From: Psychrobacter sp. NG25
Lineage (GTDB): Bacteria; Pseudomonadota; Gammaproteobacteria; Pseudomonadales; Moraxellaceae
Reading direction: 5' to 3'
Length of the DNA stretch: 64,000 bases
Assembly (NCBI RefSeq): GCF_015234355.1
Contig: NZ_JADGMV010000003.1
Span: forward strand, 357,670 to 421,669
Part shown: in pieces, positions 25,424 to 35,202 of the stretch
Numbering within the stretch: the first letter of the stretch is position 1
Layout of the letters: each line of letters starts with the position of its first letter
The notes under the pieces: model-generated
The model's database searches: none
What the model saw: only the letters and a program-made list of their open reading frames with translations
Told to the model about the DNA's origin: nothing
Position numbers and translations under genes: made by a program

Positions 25424-26224
25424 ATGGCGACTCAATTACAACAAGATTTGACAGGCAAAGTAGCATTAGTCACTGGCTCTGCAAGTGGTATCGGACGTGA
25501 CATCGCTGAGACCTATGCAAAAGCAGGAGCAGCAGTTGGTATTGCAGATATTAATCTAGAAGCGGCACAGAAAACCGTTGATGCGATTGAAGCCGCTGGT
25601 GGGCGTGCTCTGGCGATTGCCATGGATGTGACGTCAGAAGATGCAGTAAACGACGGTGTGCAGCAACTAGTAGATATCTTTGGCGGTATTGATATTCTCG
25701 TCTCCAATGCTGGTATTCAGATCATTGACCCTATTGATAAAATGGCCTTCAGCGATTGGAAGAAAATGCTAAACATCCACTTGGATGGTGCATTTTTGAC
25801 GACTAAAGCAGCGATTAAGCACATGTATAAAGGCGATAAAGGCGGCACGGTCATTTATATGGGCTCTGCTCATTCGCATGAGGCCTCATTATATAAAGCC
25901 CCTTATGTGACCGCCAAGCACGGACTGTTAGGTTTGTGTCGTGTATTGGCCAAAGAAGGTGCAGAGCATAAGGTACGTTCGCATGTAATTTGTCCAGGGT
26001 TTGTCAAAACACCTTTGGTAGAAAAACAAATTCCAGAGCAAGCGGCTGAAAAAGGTATCAGTGAAGAGTCTGTCATTAACGATATCATGCTAGTTAACAC
26101 GGTAGATAAAGAATTTACGACAGTAGAAGACATTGCGCAATTGGCGCTATTTTTAGCGGCTTTCCCAACCAATGTATTCACTGGACAATCTATCGTGGCC
26201 AGCCATGGTTGGTTTATGAACTAA
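25424..26224 (+). CDS. hbdH: 3-hydroxybutyrate dehydrogenase
   Basis: This 266-residue short-chain dehydrogenase/reductase converts 3-hydroxybutyrate to acetoacetate with NAD. It has the nucleotide-binding glycines in [13 protein letters not shown] (near residues 17-29), the NAG motif in SNAGIQ, a catalytic Ser in [16 protein letters not shown], and YVTAKHG with Tyr and Lys of the YxxxK pair. The [20 protein letters not shown] region and the HGWFMN C terminus are typical of bacterial 3-HB dehydrogenases. AAGGAA precedes the ATG. Together with the CoA-transferase and the two transporters it makes a ketone-body degradation set. An intrinsic terminator follows. Confidence 0.93.
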   Translation: MATQLQQDLTGKVALVTGSASGIGRDIAETYAKAGAAVGIADINLEAAQKTVDAIEAAGGRALAIAMDVTSEDAVNDGVQQLVDIFGGIDILVSNAGIQIIDPIDKMAFSDWKKMLNIHLDGAFLTTKAAIKHMYKGDKGGTVIYMGSAHSHEASLYKAPYVTAKHGLLGLCRVLAKEGAEHKVRSHVICPGFVKTPLVEKQIPEQAAEKGISEESVINDIMLVNTVDKEFTTVEDIAQLALFLAAFPTNVFTGQSIVASHGWFMN

Positions 26225-26309
26225 GAAATTAGTAACTATTCATTTGATGAAATAGACACTCGATTTCTTTTAGATTCTCGTCAGATTAGCATCTTGTTTT
26301 ATGCACATG

Positions 26310-26337
26310 AGAGCCAATTAAATTGGCTCTTTTTTAT
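26310..26337 (+). terminator. intrinsic terminator of the ketone-body cassette
   Basis: agagccaatt (26310-26319) and aattggctct (26321-26330) are perfect 10-bp arms around a single base, followed by TTTTTATT. It lies 85 bp after the dehydrogenase stop. The remaining stretch to 26696 contains no visible gene and holds the apbC promoter. Confidence 0.85.
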
Positions 26338-26696
26338 TGCTTATTCCTGTCTATTTTTTGACTAATAATTGAGCTAATCTAAGGAATAGCTGTTAGCAAA
26401 TATAGCCTATCGTAAAACATATGTAGCAAAGCTCAGTCCTACTGGCGTTGTGGTTTTTTTATGCTTGTAATTCAGCTACACTATCACGATAAAAGGTCTG
26501 GCTAAACGCTCATATATTATATAGTCAATCCTCTATAAATTGGATACGGTGTTAGGCTCGCTTAGTCTACTACTTGTAGCACTTTCACTCGCCTTCCTTG
26601 TATTCAAATTATATTGAACCGACTATATGGTTTATCATATCTACTATGGTATTGAACGAGCTGTTTTAGCATACCAACCCACTTGTATAGGCAGTA

Positions 26697-27938
26697 ATGG
26701 TCGCTATGTTTAACTTTATGAAGAAAACTCCCACTAATAAACCAGAAACACCAGAGCAGCGGGCGGCTCGAGATAGTGCCGTGGACAAGGTATTGCTTGG
26801 TTATGAAGTTGGTATGGTCAGTATTGCGACGATGGTAACGGGTCTCAGTCGCGACGGTGATCAACTCACGTTAGATTTGCGTCTGCCACCAGAGAGTAAG
26901 CCTGAAACTATTCAGCAAGAGCTTGGTCAGCTGCTGCATCCGCATGGTATTACGACGATTCATATGAATGTGCGTCTGCCTGCACCAGCGAAAGGTGCTG
27001 GTTCAAGCTTACCAAAGAAAATGCCAAAAACGACTGACGCGATGGCATCTCAATCTAAACCATCATCGAACGTTGATAGCAGTGCTAACAATACCGATGC
27101 TGAGCCACCGATTACTAAAGCAGCACCGACACAAGCATCGCTTGCGGCACATCCACGTATTCGTCATATTATCGTAGTAGCATCAGGCAAGGGCGGCGTT
27201 GGTAAGTCTACAACGACAGTCAATATCGCATTGGCATTACAAAAGCTTGGCAATCGTGTTGGTGTGCTTGATGCTGATATTTATGGTCCTAGTATGCCTA
27301 CGATGTTGGGCGTCGCCGATGTAAAACCACAACTAGAAAACGAGCAATTCGTACCTGTTGATGCACATGGCATTGCGATGCTGTCTATTGGTAGCTTACT
27401 CGATGGCGACAACACACCTGTCGCGTGGCGTGGACCTAAAGCGACCGGTGCTTTGATGCAGCTTTATAATCAAACCAACTGGCCACAGCTAGATTATTTG
27501 GTCATTGATATGCCGCCCGGTACTGGCGATATACAACTGACATTGGCACAGCGTATTCCAGTCACCGGAGCTGTGATTGTGACGACACCGCAGCATGTTG
27601 CGCTACTGGATGCACAAAAAGGTATCGAGATGTTTAACAAAACCAACATCCCTGTGCTTGGTGTGGTTGAAAACATGGCACTGCATACCTGTAGCAACTG
27701 TAACCATACCGAAGCTATTTTTGGTACGGGTGGCGGTGAAAAAATTGCTGAACAATATCATGTGCCATTATTAGGGCAGTTGCCTTTAGCCAGCGGTATT
27801 CGTGCACAAGTGGATAAAGGCGAACCAAGTGTATTGGCTGATGATGAGTTTGCGCCATACTATTTGAGCATTGCTAAAAACATTGAAACCAATATTAATA
27901 AATTTGCAAAGCCTGTCGATGACAAGCGAATTTTCTGA
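26697..27938 (+). CDS. apbC: Mrp/ApbC family iron-sulfur carrier ATPase
   Basis: This 413-residue cytosolic P-loop ATPase inserts or carries Fe-S clusters. It has an N-terminal MIP18/DUF59-like domain (about residues 20-100), a Ser/Thr/Asn-rich linker (about 105-150), then the deviant Walker A SGKGGVGKSTTTVNIA, switch regions YGPSMPTMLG and VIDMPPGTGDIQLTL, and the cluster-binding CSNC near residue 340. The ATG at 26697 has only a weak ribosome site; an in-frame ATG at 26706 is an alternative. It lies upstream of dcd, as in related gammaproteobacteria. Confidence 0.93.
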   Translation: MVAMFNFMKKTPTNKPETPEQRAARDSAVDKVLLGYEVGMVSIATMVTGLSRDGDQLTLDLRLPPESKPETIQQELGQLLHPHGITTIHMNVRLPAPAKGAGSSLPKKMPKTTDAMASQSKPSSNVDSSANNTDAEPPITKAAPTQASLAAHPRIRHIIVVASGKGGVGKSTTTVNIALALQKLGNRVGVLDADIYGPSMPTMLGVADVKPQLENEQFVPVDAHGIAMLSIGSLLDGDNTPVAWRGPKATGALMQLYNQTNWPQLDYLVIDMPPGTGDIQLTLAQRIPVTGAVIVTTPQHVALLDAQKGIEMFNKTNIPVLGVVENMALHTCSNCNHTEAIFGTGGGEKIAEQYHVPLLGQLPLASGIRAQVDKGEPSVLADDEFAPYYLSIAKNIETNINKFAKPVDDKRIF

Positions 27939-28135
27939 TAGTTATTCAGTGTAGATGTCTCAATCTCAACGCCTAACATTTGGCATGTATGGAATGAAGG
28001 TGTTGAGAGTTGTCTAATCATCAATTTGATTTATCAATCTAATGGAGTGGTGGATTTTAAAGTCATCGCTACCCTATAAATTGAGTCATCAATTCCGTAT
28101 AATCGTCGCTATTAAATATTTGCTAAGGAATAACA

Positions 28136-28711
28136 ATGTCTATCAAATCTGATCGCTGGATTCGTAAAATGGCCGAAGAGCATGGCATGATTGAGCCATT
28201 TGAAGCGGGTCAAGTACGCTTTAACGATGCTGGCGAGCGTTTGGTTAGCTATGGTACATCAAGCTATGGCTATGACGTGCGCTGTGCCCCTGAGTTTAAG
28301 GTATTCACCAACGTACATTCAGTCGTAGTAGATCCTAAAAACTTCGATGAAAAAAGTTTTATTGATATCGTTGGTGACGAATGTATCATTCCGCCAAACT
28401 CATTTGCATTGGCTCGTACCATGGAGTACTTCCGTATTCCACGTGACGTATTGACTATTTGCCTAGGTAAATCAACGTATGCGCGTTGCGGTATTATTGT
28501 CAACGTAACGCCGCTTGAGCCTGAGTGGGAAGGGCACGTCACTTTAGAGTTTAGTAATACTACCAATCTACCAGCACGTATCTATGCCGGAGAAGGTGTG
28601 GCACAAATGCTGTTTTTCCAAAGTGATGCTGATGACGTTTGTGAGACCAGTTATAAGGATCGTGGTGGTAAATACCAAGGTCAACGCGGTGTGACATTAC
28701 CAAGAACCTAG
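28136..28711 (+). CDS. dcd: dCTP deaminase
   Basis: This 191-residue homotrimeric enzyme of pyrimidine deoxynucleotide synthesis deaminates dCTP to dUTP. Conserved features are [16 protein letters not shown], the KSTYARCGI segment with active-site Ser and Arg, the catalytic Glu in [12 protein letters not shown], and [11 protein letters not shown] at the C terminus. The length is normal. A TATAAT sequence at 28098-28103 and AAGGAA before the ATG are visible. The gene ends in a strong bidirectional terminator shared with sspB. Confidence 0.97.
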   Translation: MSIKSDRWIRKMAEEHGMIEPFEAGQVRFNDAGERLVSYGTSSYGYDVRCAPEFKVFTNVHSVVVDPKNFDEKSFIDIVGDECIIPPNSFALARTMEYFRIPRDVLTICLGKSTYARCGIIVNVTPLEPEWEGHVTLEFSNTTNLPARIYAGEGVAQMLFFQSDADDVCETSYKDRGGKYQGQRGVTLPRT

Positions 28712-28737
28712 ATTAGGTCTTAGGCGATACGTAGTAC

Positions 28738-28777
28738 AAAAAAAGGCCAGTCATATTTTATATGACTGGCCTTTTTT
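28738..28777. terminator. bidirectional terminator between dcd and sspB
   Basis: ggccagtcatat (28745-28756) and atatgactggcc (28760-28771) are perfect 12-bp arms around a 3-nt loop, flanked by A and T runs. It serves the convergent dcd and sspB genes. Confidence 0.92.
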
Positions 28778-28792
28778 ATACAGAAAAATCGA

Positions 28793-29230
28793 CTACTTTA
28801 AGACTTTTAAGCCGGCTCTGTTATCACGTTTTGGCTTAGGTGCAGCAGTGGGACTTTTCTTAACAGTAACGTCTGAGTCTTCTTCAGGTACATAATTATC
28901 ATATTCGTTAGGATCAAAGAACATGCCTTGTGAGTTCTCTTTCGCATAGATACCCAATACGGCAGTCAATGGCACCCAAATTTCTTGTGATACACCACCG
29001 AAGCGGGCACTGAAGTTAATATAGTCGTTTCCCATACTCATATTACCAGTTGCACGGCTAGCAATATTGAGCACGATACGACCATCTTGCACATGCTCTC
29101 TTGGAATCTGTACTTCTTCAGCAGTGGCATCGACCATTAGATACGGGGTCAGGGCATTGTCTTCTATCCACTGATATAGCGCGCGCACCATATAGGGACG
29201 TGTTGGGGTAATAGAGGTAGTTTCGCTCAT
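28793..29230 (-). CDS. sspB: ClpXP specificity-enhancing factor SspB
   Basis: This 145-residue adaptor tethers ssrA-tagged proteins to ClpXP. The folded N-terminal domain (about 1-105) includes RPYMVRALYQWIEDNALTPY and the substrate-groove region DYINFSARFGG. A flexible acidic linker (EEDSDVTVKKSPTAAPKP) leads to the C-terminal ClpX-binding tail RAGLKVLK. TAGGAAA precedes the ATG. It follows sspA on the same strand, as in E. coli. Confidence 0.95.
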   Translation of the reverse strand: MSETTSITPTRPYMVRALYQWIEDNALTPYLMVDATAEEVQIPREHVQDGRIVLNIASRATGNMSMGNDYINFSARFGGVSQEIWVPLTAVLGIYAKENSQGMFFDPNEYDNYVPEEDSDVTVKKSPTAAPKPKRDNRAGLKVLK

Positions 29231-29364
29231 TTGATGATTTCCTATACGAATTATTTTTAATAGTGAACAGATACTTCTTGGAGTAGCTTATTCATTGAAA
29301 AAACCTAAATAAATGTTGCTCAGTTTCTATTCTAATAGTTTTTTATTCTAAACCAGCTGTCTAA

Positions 29365-29979
29365 TCAACGCACACTTTTTTGAAAGCTATCGCGTTCAAA
29401 GACACGCTTTTGATAATCAAACAATGGGCGACTAATGGCACGAGGCAGTTCTATATTCATCTCTTCAAGTCGCCACAATAACGGTGCTAATAATATGTCA
29501 CACCAGCCAAACTCATCTGCCATAAAATAAGGCTTATGAGCAAACAAAGGCGACAAGGTAATCAGCGAGTCACTCAGCTGCTTTTTAGCAATTGCTGCTT
29601 GTGCTTTATTAAAGCTATCTGGGTGTACGAGTAGGCGCTTACCAAGTGAGAGCCAATCACGCTGAATACGCCACGCTAACTGTCTGAACTGTGCACGCTC
29701 TTGTGGGGTATCAGGTAATAGCTTGTTTGTGTGATAACGTTCTTCGAGATATTCAAAGATAACATTGATCTCATAGAGCGCAATCTCACGCTGCTGTAGG
29801 ACAGGCAAAGTATGATAGGGGTTCAGCTCAGTCAAATCTTCAGGACGCTCAGAGTGTAAACGTGATAAATAGTAAGCGAGCTTTTTTTCTTCAAGTAATA
29901 GGCGTACCACATGACTGTCGTAGCCGTCATCAGCGTATAAAATCAGCTGACTACTTGGAATGTCGTTCGCATCAATCAT
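29365..29979 (-). CDS. sspA: stringent starvation protein A (GST-fold)
   Basis: This 204-residue protein has a glutathione S-transferase fold: a thioredoxin-like N-terminal domain (LILYADDGYDSHVVRLLLEEK, TLPVLQQREIALYEINVIFEYLEERY) and an all-helical C-terminal domain. SspA binds RNA polymerase and affects stationary-phase gene expression. It sits between petABC and sspB, the order conserved in beta- and gammaproteobacteria. A terminator after petC shows it is at least partly expressed from its own promoter. Confidence 0.94.
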   Translation of the reverse strand: MIDANDIPSSQLILYADDGYDSHVVRLLLEEKKLAYYLSRLHSERPEDLTELNPYHTLPVLQQREIALYEINVIFEYLEERYHTNKLLPDTPQERAQFRQLAWRIQRDWLSLGKRLLVHPDSFNKAQAAIAKKQLSDSLITLSPLFAHKPYFMADEFGWCDILLAPLLWRLEEMNIELPRAISRPLFDYQKRVFERDSFQKSVR

Positions 29980-30125
29980 GAAAGCCTAATGTTAATAGTA
30001 AAGACTATCATCGTAAACAAAGTTACCCTGATTATCAAGGCAACGTACGTAAACATTGCTTGTGAGCGCTTTATTTGTCTACTTCTTTGGCGATAGCTCT
30101 ATTATTTGATGGTTTATCAGAACAG

Positions 30126-30150
30126 AAAAAGGCACTACCGAAGTAGTGCC
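30126..30150 (-). terminator. UUCG-loop terminator of petABC
   Basis: On the minus strand GGCACTAC and GTAGTGCC (30143-30150 and 30131-30138) enclose TTCG, giving an extra-stable C(UUCG)G tetraloop, followed by a U-run (complement of aaaaa at 30126-30130). Confidence 0.9.
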
Positions 30151-30187
30151 TAATATTGTGCTTGTCTCTTATGTTTCTACTACTATC

Positions 30188-30901
30188 TTATTTTACATCT
30201 TTCCAGAATTCTTTGTTCAATAAGTAAACTGGGATGAGTAGTACCAATAAGAATAGAATTACAAAGAAACCAATCACTTGACGGTCATGACGAGCAGGTT
30301 CGCCCATCCATGCCATAAAGTTAACCAAATCACCAACCTCAGATTCAAATTCTTCTTGGCTCAGTTTTTCTTGCATATTATGCAAAACATGAGGCATTGC
30401 AGCATTGGCTAGCACTAAGTTATTAGCGCCCCAAGGACGATTTGGATCTTCATAAAATGATAGCAAGTAAGTATAGACCCAGTCATCGCCGCGTAGTCTG
30501 GTTTCAAGTGACAAATCCGGAGGCGCTGCGCCAAACCAAGATGCTTGAACGTCAGAATCGATTTCAGCATCGATATGGTCACCGATTTGATCAGTCGTTA
30601 CCATTAGATACTTTTCAACAAGCTCAGGCGGTATCTCTAAATCTTGAGCAATACGAGAGTGACGAACATACTCTGCTGAGTGACACCCAGCACAGTAGTT
30701 CATAAAGATTTTAGCACCGTTTTGTAGTGAGCCCTTATTGGTAAAATCAATAGGAGCTGTACTACAAGCCAGATGTTCATCAACGCCATCGGCATTAGTG
30801 AACGTACCACAGCCACTACCTTCGGCCATTGCGGTACCAGCAGTCAAGGTTAATGCCGCGCCCAAGCCTAGACCAGCTAGGGATTTAATTAGCGTGTTCA
30901 T
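30188..30901 (-). CDS. petC: cytochrome c1 of the bc1 complex
   Basis: This 237-residue periplasm-facing subunit has a signal peptide (cleavage near AMA, residue 26), the haem c site CAGCH at residues 70-74 and the conserved downstream EYVRHSRIAQDL. The sixth-ligand Met lies in the AAMPHVL region near 168, and a C-terminal membrane anchor at about 210-230 ends NKEFWKDVK. It passes electrons from the Rieske centre to soluble cytochrome c. The ATG overlaps the petB stop in TAATG, which indicates coupled translation. Confidence 0.96.
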   Translation of the reverse strand: MNTLIKSLAGLGLGAALTLTAGTAMAEGSGCGTFTNADGVDEHLACSTAPIDFTNKGSLQNGAKIFMNYCAGCHSAEYVRHSRIAQDLEIPPELVEKYLMVTTDQIGDHIDAEIDSDVQASWFGAAPPDLSLETRLRGDDWVYTYLLSFYEDPNRPWGANNLVLANAAMPHVLHNMQEKLSQEEFESEVGDLVNFMAWMGEPARHDRQVIGFFVILFLLVLLIPVYLLNKEFWKDVK

Positions 30902-32127
30902 TAGTGACCTCCGGTAACGCGTTCTGGTGGCTGTTTACACTTCTCAATAGCAGTGTAGAACGGCATCAATAAGAAGAATAAGAAATACAAGACCGTAAAT
31001 ATACGAGCCATTAAAGTTGCTGTTGGGGTCGTTGGTGTTGCACCCAAGTAGCCTAGTACGACAAAGCTAATAGCGAATACTGTTAAAGCAATCTTAGACA
31101 ATATGCCTTTATAGCGTATAGAACGTACTGGTGATCTATCCAACCATGGTATCAAGAATAGTACGGCAATTGCAGCACCCATCGCGACCACACCACCTAG
31201 CTTATCAGGAACTGCACGTAAAATAGCGTAGAACGGCGTGTAGTACCATACTGGTGCAATATGTGCTGGTGTTTTCAGTGAGTTCGCTGTCTCAAAGTTT
31301 GGTGGCTCAAGGAAGAAACCGCCGCCTTCTGGGAAGAAGAATACCACTGCAAAGAAGCAGATGAAGAACACAACAATACCAACCATGTCATGCACAGTGT
31401 AGTACGGATGGAATTCGATACCGTCTAATGGCACACCATTTTTATCTTTTAGCTTTTTAATGTCAATGCCATCAGGGTTGTTCGAACCCACGTGATGCAG
31501 TGCCACCAAATGCATAAATACTAAGCCTACCAGTACTAATGGAATAGCAACAACGTGTAGAGCAAAGAAACGGTTTAGCGTAATGCCAGAGATAATATAA
31601 TCACCACGTACCCATTCAGCAAGACCATCGCCGATCACAGGTAGGGCAGCAGGAAGGTTCAAAATAACCTGTGCACCCCAGAATGACATGTTACCCCAAG
31701 GTAATAGATAACCAAAGAAGCCTTCTGCCATTAGCGCTAGGTAGATACCCATACCGATGAGCCAAATAAGCTCACGCGGTTTTTGGTATGAACCATATAG
31801 TAATGCGCGGAACATATGCAAATATACCACGACGAAGAACGCTGATGCGCCAGTCGAGTGCATATAACGAATGAGCCAACCGCCTTTTACATCACGCATG
31901 ATATATTCAACAGATGCAAACGCCCCTTCGGCACTTGGGTTATACATCATCGTCAGCCAAATACCAGTCACCAATTGGTTAACCAGTACAATCATTGACA
32001 ATACGCCAAAGAAGTACCAAAAGTTAAAGTTTTTTGGTGCATAGTACTTTGACATATGGTATTCATAGGTTTCGGTCGCTGGGAAGCGAGCGTCCACCCA
32101 ATGCATTAACTTTTTACCCATACTCAT
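30901..32127 (-). CDS. petB: cytochrome b of the bc1 complex
   Basis: This 408-residue protein has eight membrane helices with the four haem-ligand histidines in RYMHSTGASAFFVVVYLHMFR and FFALHVVAIPLVLVGLVFMHL-type segments. The quinol-site PPW-like region appears here in the AHIAPVWYYTPFYAILRA stretch. The ATG at 32127 sits just after the Rieske stop (TAATATG) with GGGGAGG upstream; an in-frame codon at 32142 would overlap the Rieske gene and lacks a site. It catalyses quinol oxidation and reduction in the inner membrane. Confidence 0.96.
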   Translation of the reverse strand: MSMGKKLMHWVDARFPATETYEYHMSKYYAPKNFNFWYFFGVLSMIVLVNQLVTGIWLTMMYNPSAEGAFASVEYIMRDVKGGWLIRYMHSTGASAFFVVVYLHMFRALLYGSYQKPRELIWLIGMGIYLALMAEGFFGYLLPWGNMSFWGAQVILNLPAALPVIGDGLAEWVRGDYIISGITLNRFFALHVVAIPLVLVGLVFMHLVALHHVGSNNPDGIDIKKLKDKNGVPLDGIEFHPYYTVHDMVGIVVFFICFFAVVFFFPEGGGFFLEPPNFETANSLKTPAHIAPVWYYTPFYAILRAVPDKLGGVVAMGAAIAVLFLIPWLDRSPVRSIRYKGILSKIALTVFAISFVVLGYLGATPTTPTATLMARIFTVLYFLFFLLMPFYTAIEKCKQPPERVTGGH

Positions 32128-32128
32128 A

Positions 32129-32713
32129 TTAAGCCTCCCCAACCGTCAAGATGGTACCATCCACGTTGTACTCTGGAATAGGTAAATTAAGCGGTGCTGG
32201 AACGCCACTAAAGACGCGACCGGCTAAGTCATATTTAGACCCGTGACATGGGCAGAAAAACCCACCATACCAGTCATTACCACCCAAATCAGCTGCACCA
32301 ACATCAGGACGATAGTTCGGTGCACAGCCTAGATGCGTACAAACGCCTTCGACGACCAACACAGTTGGTTCTAAAGAGCGAGTAGGATTTTTGCAATATT
32401 CAGGCTGTAACGATGCTGCAGACTCAGGATCAGACAATAATGGCTTGACTGACTCTAGTCCTGCAATCATTTCTTCGGTACGTTTAACCACATAGATAGG
32501 TTTACCACGGTATTTGACAACAATCATCTGTCCTGCTTCGATAGAACCAATGTCTTGGGTCACTGCAGCCCCTGCAGCCTCAGCTTTAGCGCTTGGATAC
32601 CAAGAACGGACAAAAGGTGTTGCCACAGCAGCGACTCCAACTGCACCAATCGCGGCAGTTGAGGCAATAAGAACTCTACGGCGTTGTACATTAACGCCTT
32701 CGGCTTGGCTCAT
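32129..32713 (-). CDS. petA: Rieske iron-sulfur subunit of the bc1 complex
   Basis: This 194-residue protein has an N-terminal Tat-like sequence (QRRRVLIASTAAIGAVGVAAVA) that also acts as membrane anchor. The [2Fe-2S] ligand boxes are CTHLGC (residues 125-130) and CPCHGS (154-159). A G.VFSGVPAPLNLP loop follows, as in proteobacterial Rieske proteins. GGAGGAAG before the ATG is strong. It is the first gene of petABC, and the promoter lies in the gap to uup. Confidence 0.97.
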   Translation of the reverse strand: MSQAEGVNVQRRRVLIASTAAIGAVGVAAVATPFVRSWYPSAKAEAAGAAVTQDIGSIEAGQMIVVKYRGKPIYVVKRTEEMIAGLESVKPLLSDPESAASLQPEYCKNPTRSLEPTVLVVEGVCTHLGCAPNYRPDVGAADLGGNDWYGGFFCPCHGSKYDLAGRVFSGVPAPLNLPIPEYNVDGTILTVGEA

Positions 32714-33076
32714 TAATACTTCCTCCAGGTGAATGAAATGGGATTATCCCACACTGGGTTTGTGACTTATAAAATATATAATATCAAGCCACTTTGGCTA
32801 TGCCTAATTTTGCTAATTGTTGCTATTCTAAGCTATTTCGGTGATAAAATAAATTATTGCGTTAAAAATAAAGCAACCTTAATAGGATATATTATAAGGT
32901 TGAAAGTGATAACCCAAGTAAAGCAGAAGGTTTATCACTATCTGGACTCTGTTTTCTAGCAAGGATTATAAATGCGGATGACCTTATAATTAATAAGGAT
33001 ATTTAGCAATAGCGAATGATACTTGAAATTAAGGTAACTTTCACTATCTAACTGCTTTGTAAGTCGCTATAAACGA
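32714..33076. promoter_or_regulatory. petABC upstream region
   Basis: This gene-free AT-rich stretch between petA (leftward) and the end of uup contains the petABC promoter on the minus strand. A 76-codon plus-strand frame here overlaps the petA ribosome binding site region and is not credible. Confidence 0.5.
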
Positions 33077-33111
33077 ATAATCACCACTTTGTACAATCAA
33101 GTGGTGATTAT
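33077..33111. terminator. terminator after uup
   Basis: ataatcaccactt (33077-33089) and aagtggtgattat (33099-33111) are perfect 13-bp arms. T-rich tracts follow, stronger on plus (tttt). It lies 75 bp past the uup stop. Confidence 0.75.
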
Positions 33112-33185
33112 TTTGTAATATCTAACGATTTATCACTATAAATGCTCATCAAATGAACACTTATCAAAGAACTTAAAACGAATAC

Positions 33186-35135
33186 TTAACCCTCTAGCGT
33201 ACTCCAGCGTTCAAGCTTGTTCATCATCTCGTCTTCGATAGTCAAGAGACGCTCACTAGCAGCAGTCGCCGCATCGAAGTCGCTATTGAACCAAGAGCCA
33301 TCTGCCAGCTTTTCCTGTAGCTGATTTTGTTCAGCTTCTAATGCCGCAATTTCTTTTGGCAAATTGTCTAGTTCACGCTGATCATTATAGTTGAGCTTTT
33401 TAGCTGCTTTAGTAGGCTTGGCAGCAACCGCTTGTGCTGACTTATTAGCAGGCTTACTGTTTGCAGCACCATTATTGTTTGATCTGGCTGCTTGTGCGGC
33501 TTGCGCACGGTTTTTCTGTACTAGATATTCTTGATAGCCACCGACATACTCGCTGACAGTACCTTTGCCATCTTCATCTTCGCCGAAGACCCATGTTGAG
33601 GTAACGACGTTGTCCATGAATGAACGATCATGACTGATGAGCAAAATCGTACCACCAAAGCTGGCGACTGACTCTTCTAGTAGCTCAAGGGTTGCCATAT
33701 CCAAATCATTGGTCGGCTCATCAAGTACCAGAATGTTGGCAGGTTTCAATAATTGCTTGGCAAGTAGGACGCGGTTACGCTCACCACCAGACAAGGCCTT
33801 AACGGGCGTACGTGCACGCTCTGGGGCAAACAAGAAGTCTTGTAAATAGCTCATGATGTGTGTCTTACGACCACCCACTTCTACAAAATCCGAGCCTTCT
33901 GAGACGTTTTGCGCCACACTGGCTTCAAGATCTAACTGATCACGTAGCTGGTCGAAGAAAGCGATTTTTAGGTTGGTCCCTAATTCAACACTACCAGATT
34001 TTGTGACTTCGTCATCAGACATATCGAGTAGGGCTTTGATAAGGGTGGTTTTACCAGCACCGTTAGGTCCAACAATACCGATTTTATCGCCGCGCATGAT
34101 AGTCGTCGTAAAGTTTTCAACCAATACATTGCCGTCATACTCAAGATGTAAGTTTTTAACTTTACAGACGAGCTTACCGCTTTTCTCGCCTTGACCCATC
34201 GTAATGTTTACATTACCAACTTGCTCACGGCGATCGCTACGCTCTTCACGTAAGGCTTTTAGCTCACGGACACGGCCTTCATTACGGGTACGACGGGCTT
34301 TAATACCTTGACGAATCCAAACTTCTTCTTGTGCCAGTTTTTTATCAAAGTTAGCGTTATTCTTTTCTTCAGCCAATAACTGTAGCTCTTTTAGCTCTTG
34401 ATAGCGTGCGTAGCCACCTTCGCCTTGAGTGACGTCATAGCTGGTCAATTGACCACGATCAAGCTCAATGATGCGAGTCGATAGTTTATTAACGAATGCT
34501 CTATCATGCGTGACGAATAACAGTGTCAGACCTTGCCAGTCTAATAAAAAGCGCTCTAACCATTCAATACTATCAACATCCAAATGGTTGGTTGGTTCAT
34601 CGAGAAGCAGTACATCAGGTTTGGTTACCAACGAGCGTGCTAGTAGTACACGGCGCTTACGGCCACCTGATAATGAAGACAAATCATCGTCTGGGTTGAG
34701 CCCCATGGTTTTGATAAGGCGGGTTGCTTCGCGCTCTAGATCCCAGCCATGTACGGCATCGATATCATGTTGCAAATCAGCCATACGCTCGCAGGCATCC
34801 ATATCGCCATTCGCACATAAGTCAGTTTGGGCGTTATAGTTGATAAGCAGATCGGCCGTGCGGCGGCTGCCACCCATAACGATATCTAAAATACGTCCAC
34901 TGGTTTCAGGAACGTCTTGTTCTAGCATCGCAACACGTACGCTACTATTGATAATGACTTCGCCACTATCAGGTTGTAATGTGCCGCTAATCAATTTAAA
35001 TAAAGTGGATTTGCCTTCGCCATTACGGCCAATCAGACAGACGCGCTCGCCTGCTTCGATAGCAAAATCAATGCCATCAAGTACAGGGGCGACGCCAAAT
35101 GCAAGGTGAATATCTTTTAAATGTATCAGTGCCAT
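33186..35135 (-). CDS. uup: ABC-F family ATPase Uup
   Basis: This 649-residue cytosolic protein has two ABC domains and no membrane part. The first domain has Walker A GRNGEGKST and signature LSGGRKRRVLLA; the second has GPNGAGKTT and LSGGERNRVLLA. Both Walker B motifs end LLLDEPTNHLD or LVLDEPTNDLD. A charged inter-domain linker (about 235-310) and a C-terminal coiled coil (about 560-645, EIAALEAEQNQLQEKL) with an Ala/Lys-rich stretch before it are typical of Uup, which acts on DNA branches and the ribosome. Confidence 0.95.
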   Translation of the reverse strand: MALIHLKDIHLAFGVAPVLDGIDFAIEAGERVCLIGRNGEGKSTLFKLISGTLQPDSGEVIINSSVRVAMLEQDVPETSGRILDIVMGGSRRTADLLINYNAQTDLCANGDMDACERMADLQHDIDAVHGWDLEREATRLIKTMGLNPDDDLSSLSGGRKRRVLLARSLVTKPDVLLLDEPTNHLDVDSIEWLERFLLDWQGLTLLFVTHDRAFVNKLSTRIIELDRGQLTSYDVTQGEGGYARYQELKELQLLAEEKNNANFDKKLAQEEVWIRQGIKARRTRNEGRVRELKALREERSDRREQVGNVNITMGQGEKSGKLVCKVKNLHLEYDGNVLVENFTTTIMRGDKIGIVGPNGAGKTTLIKALLDMSDDEVTKSGSVELGTNLKIAFFDQLRDQLDLEASVAQNVSEGSDFVEVGGRKTHIMSYLQDFLFAPERARTPVKALSGGERNRVLLAKQLLKPANILVLDEPTNDLDMATLELLEESVASFGGTILLISHDRSFMDNVVTSTWVFGEDEDGKGTVSEYVGGYQEYLVQKNRAQAAQAARSNNNGAANSKPANKSAQAVAAKPTKAAKKLNYNDQRELDNLPKEIAALEAEQNQLQEKLADGSWFNSDFDAATAASERLLTIEDEMMNKLERWSTLEG

Positions 35136-35202
35136 AGAATATCTTAAGCTTATATAATAGTGAGGTAGAGGTTGTTGCAGAATTGCTAGCAGTATAACAT
35201 GC

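Noticed and set aside
26604..26864. 86-codon minus-strand frame
   Set aside because: Overlaps the start of apbC on the other strand and has no family resemblance.
32729..32959. 76-codon plus-strand frame with one hydrophobic stretch
   Set aside because: Starts within the petA leader on the opposite strand, poor ribosome site, AT-driven hydrophobicity.
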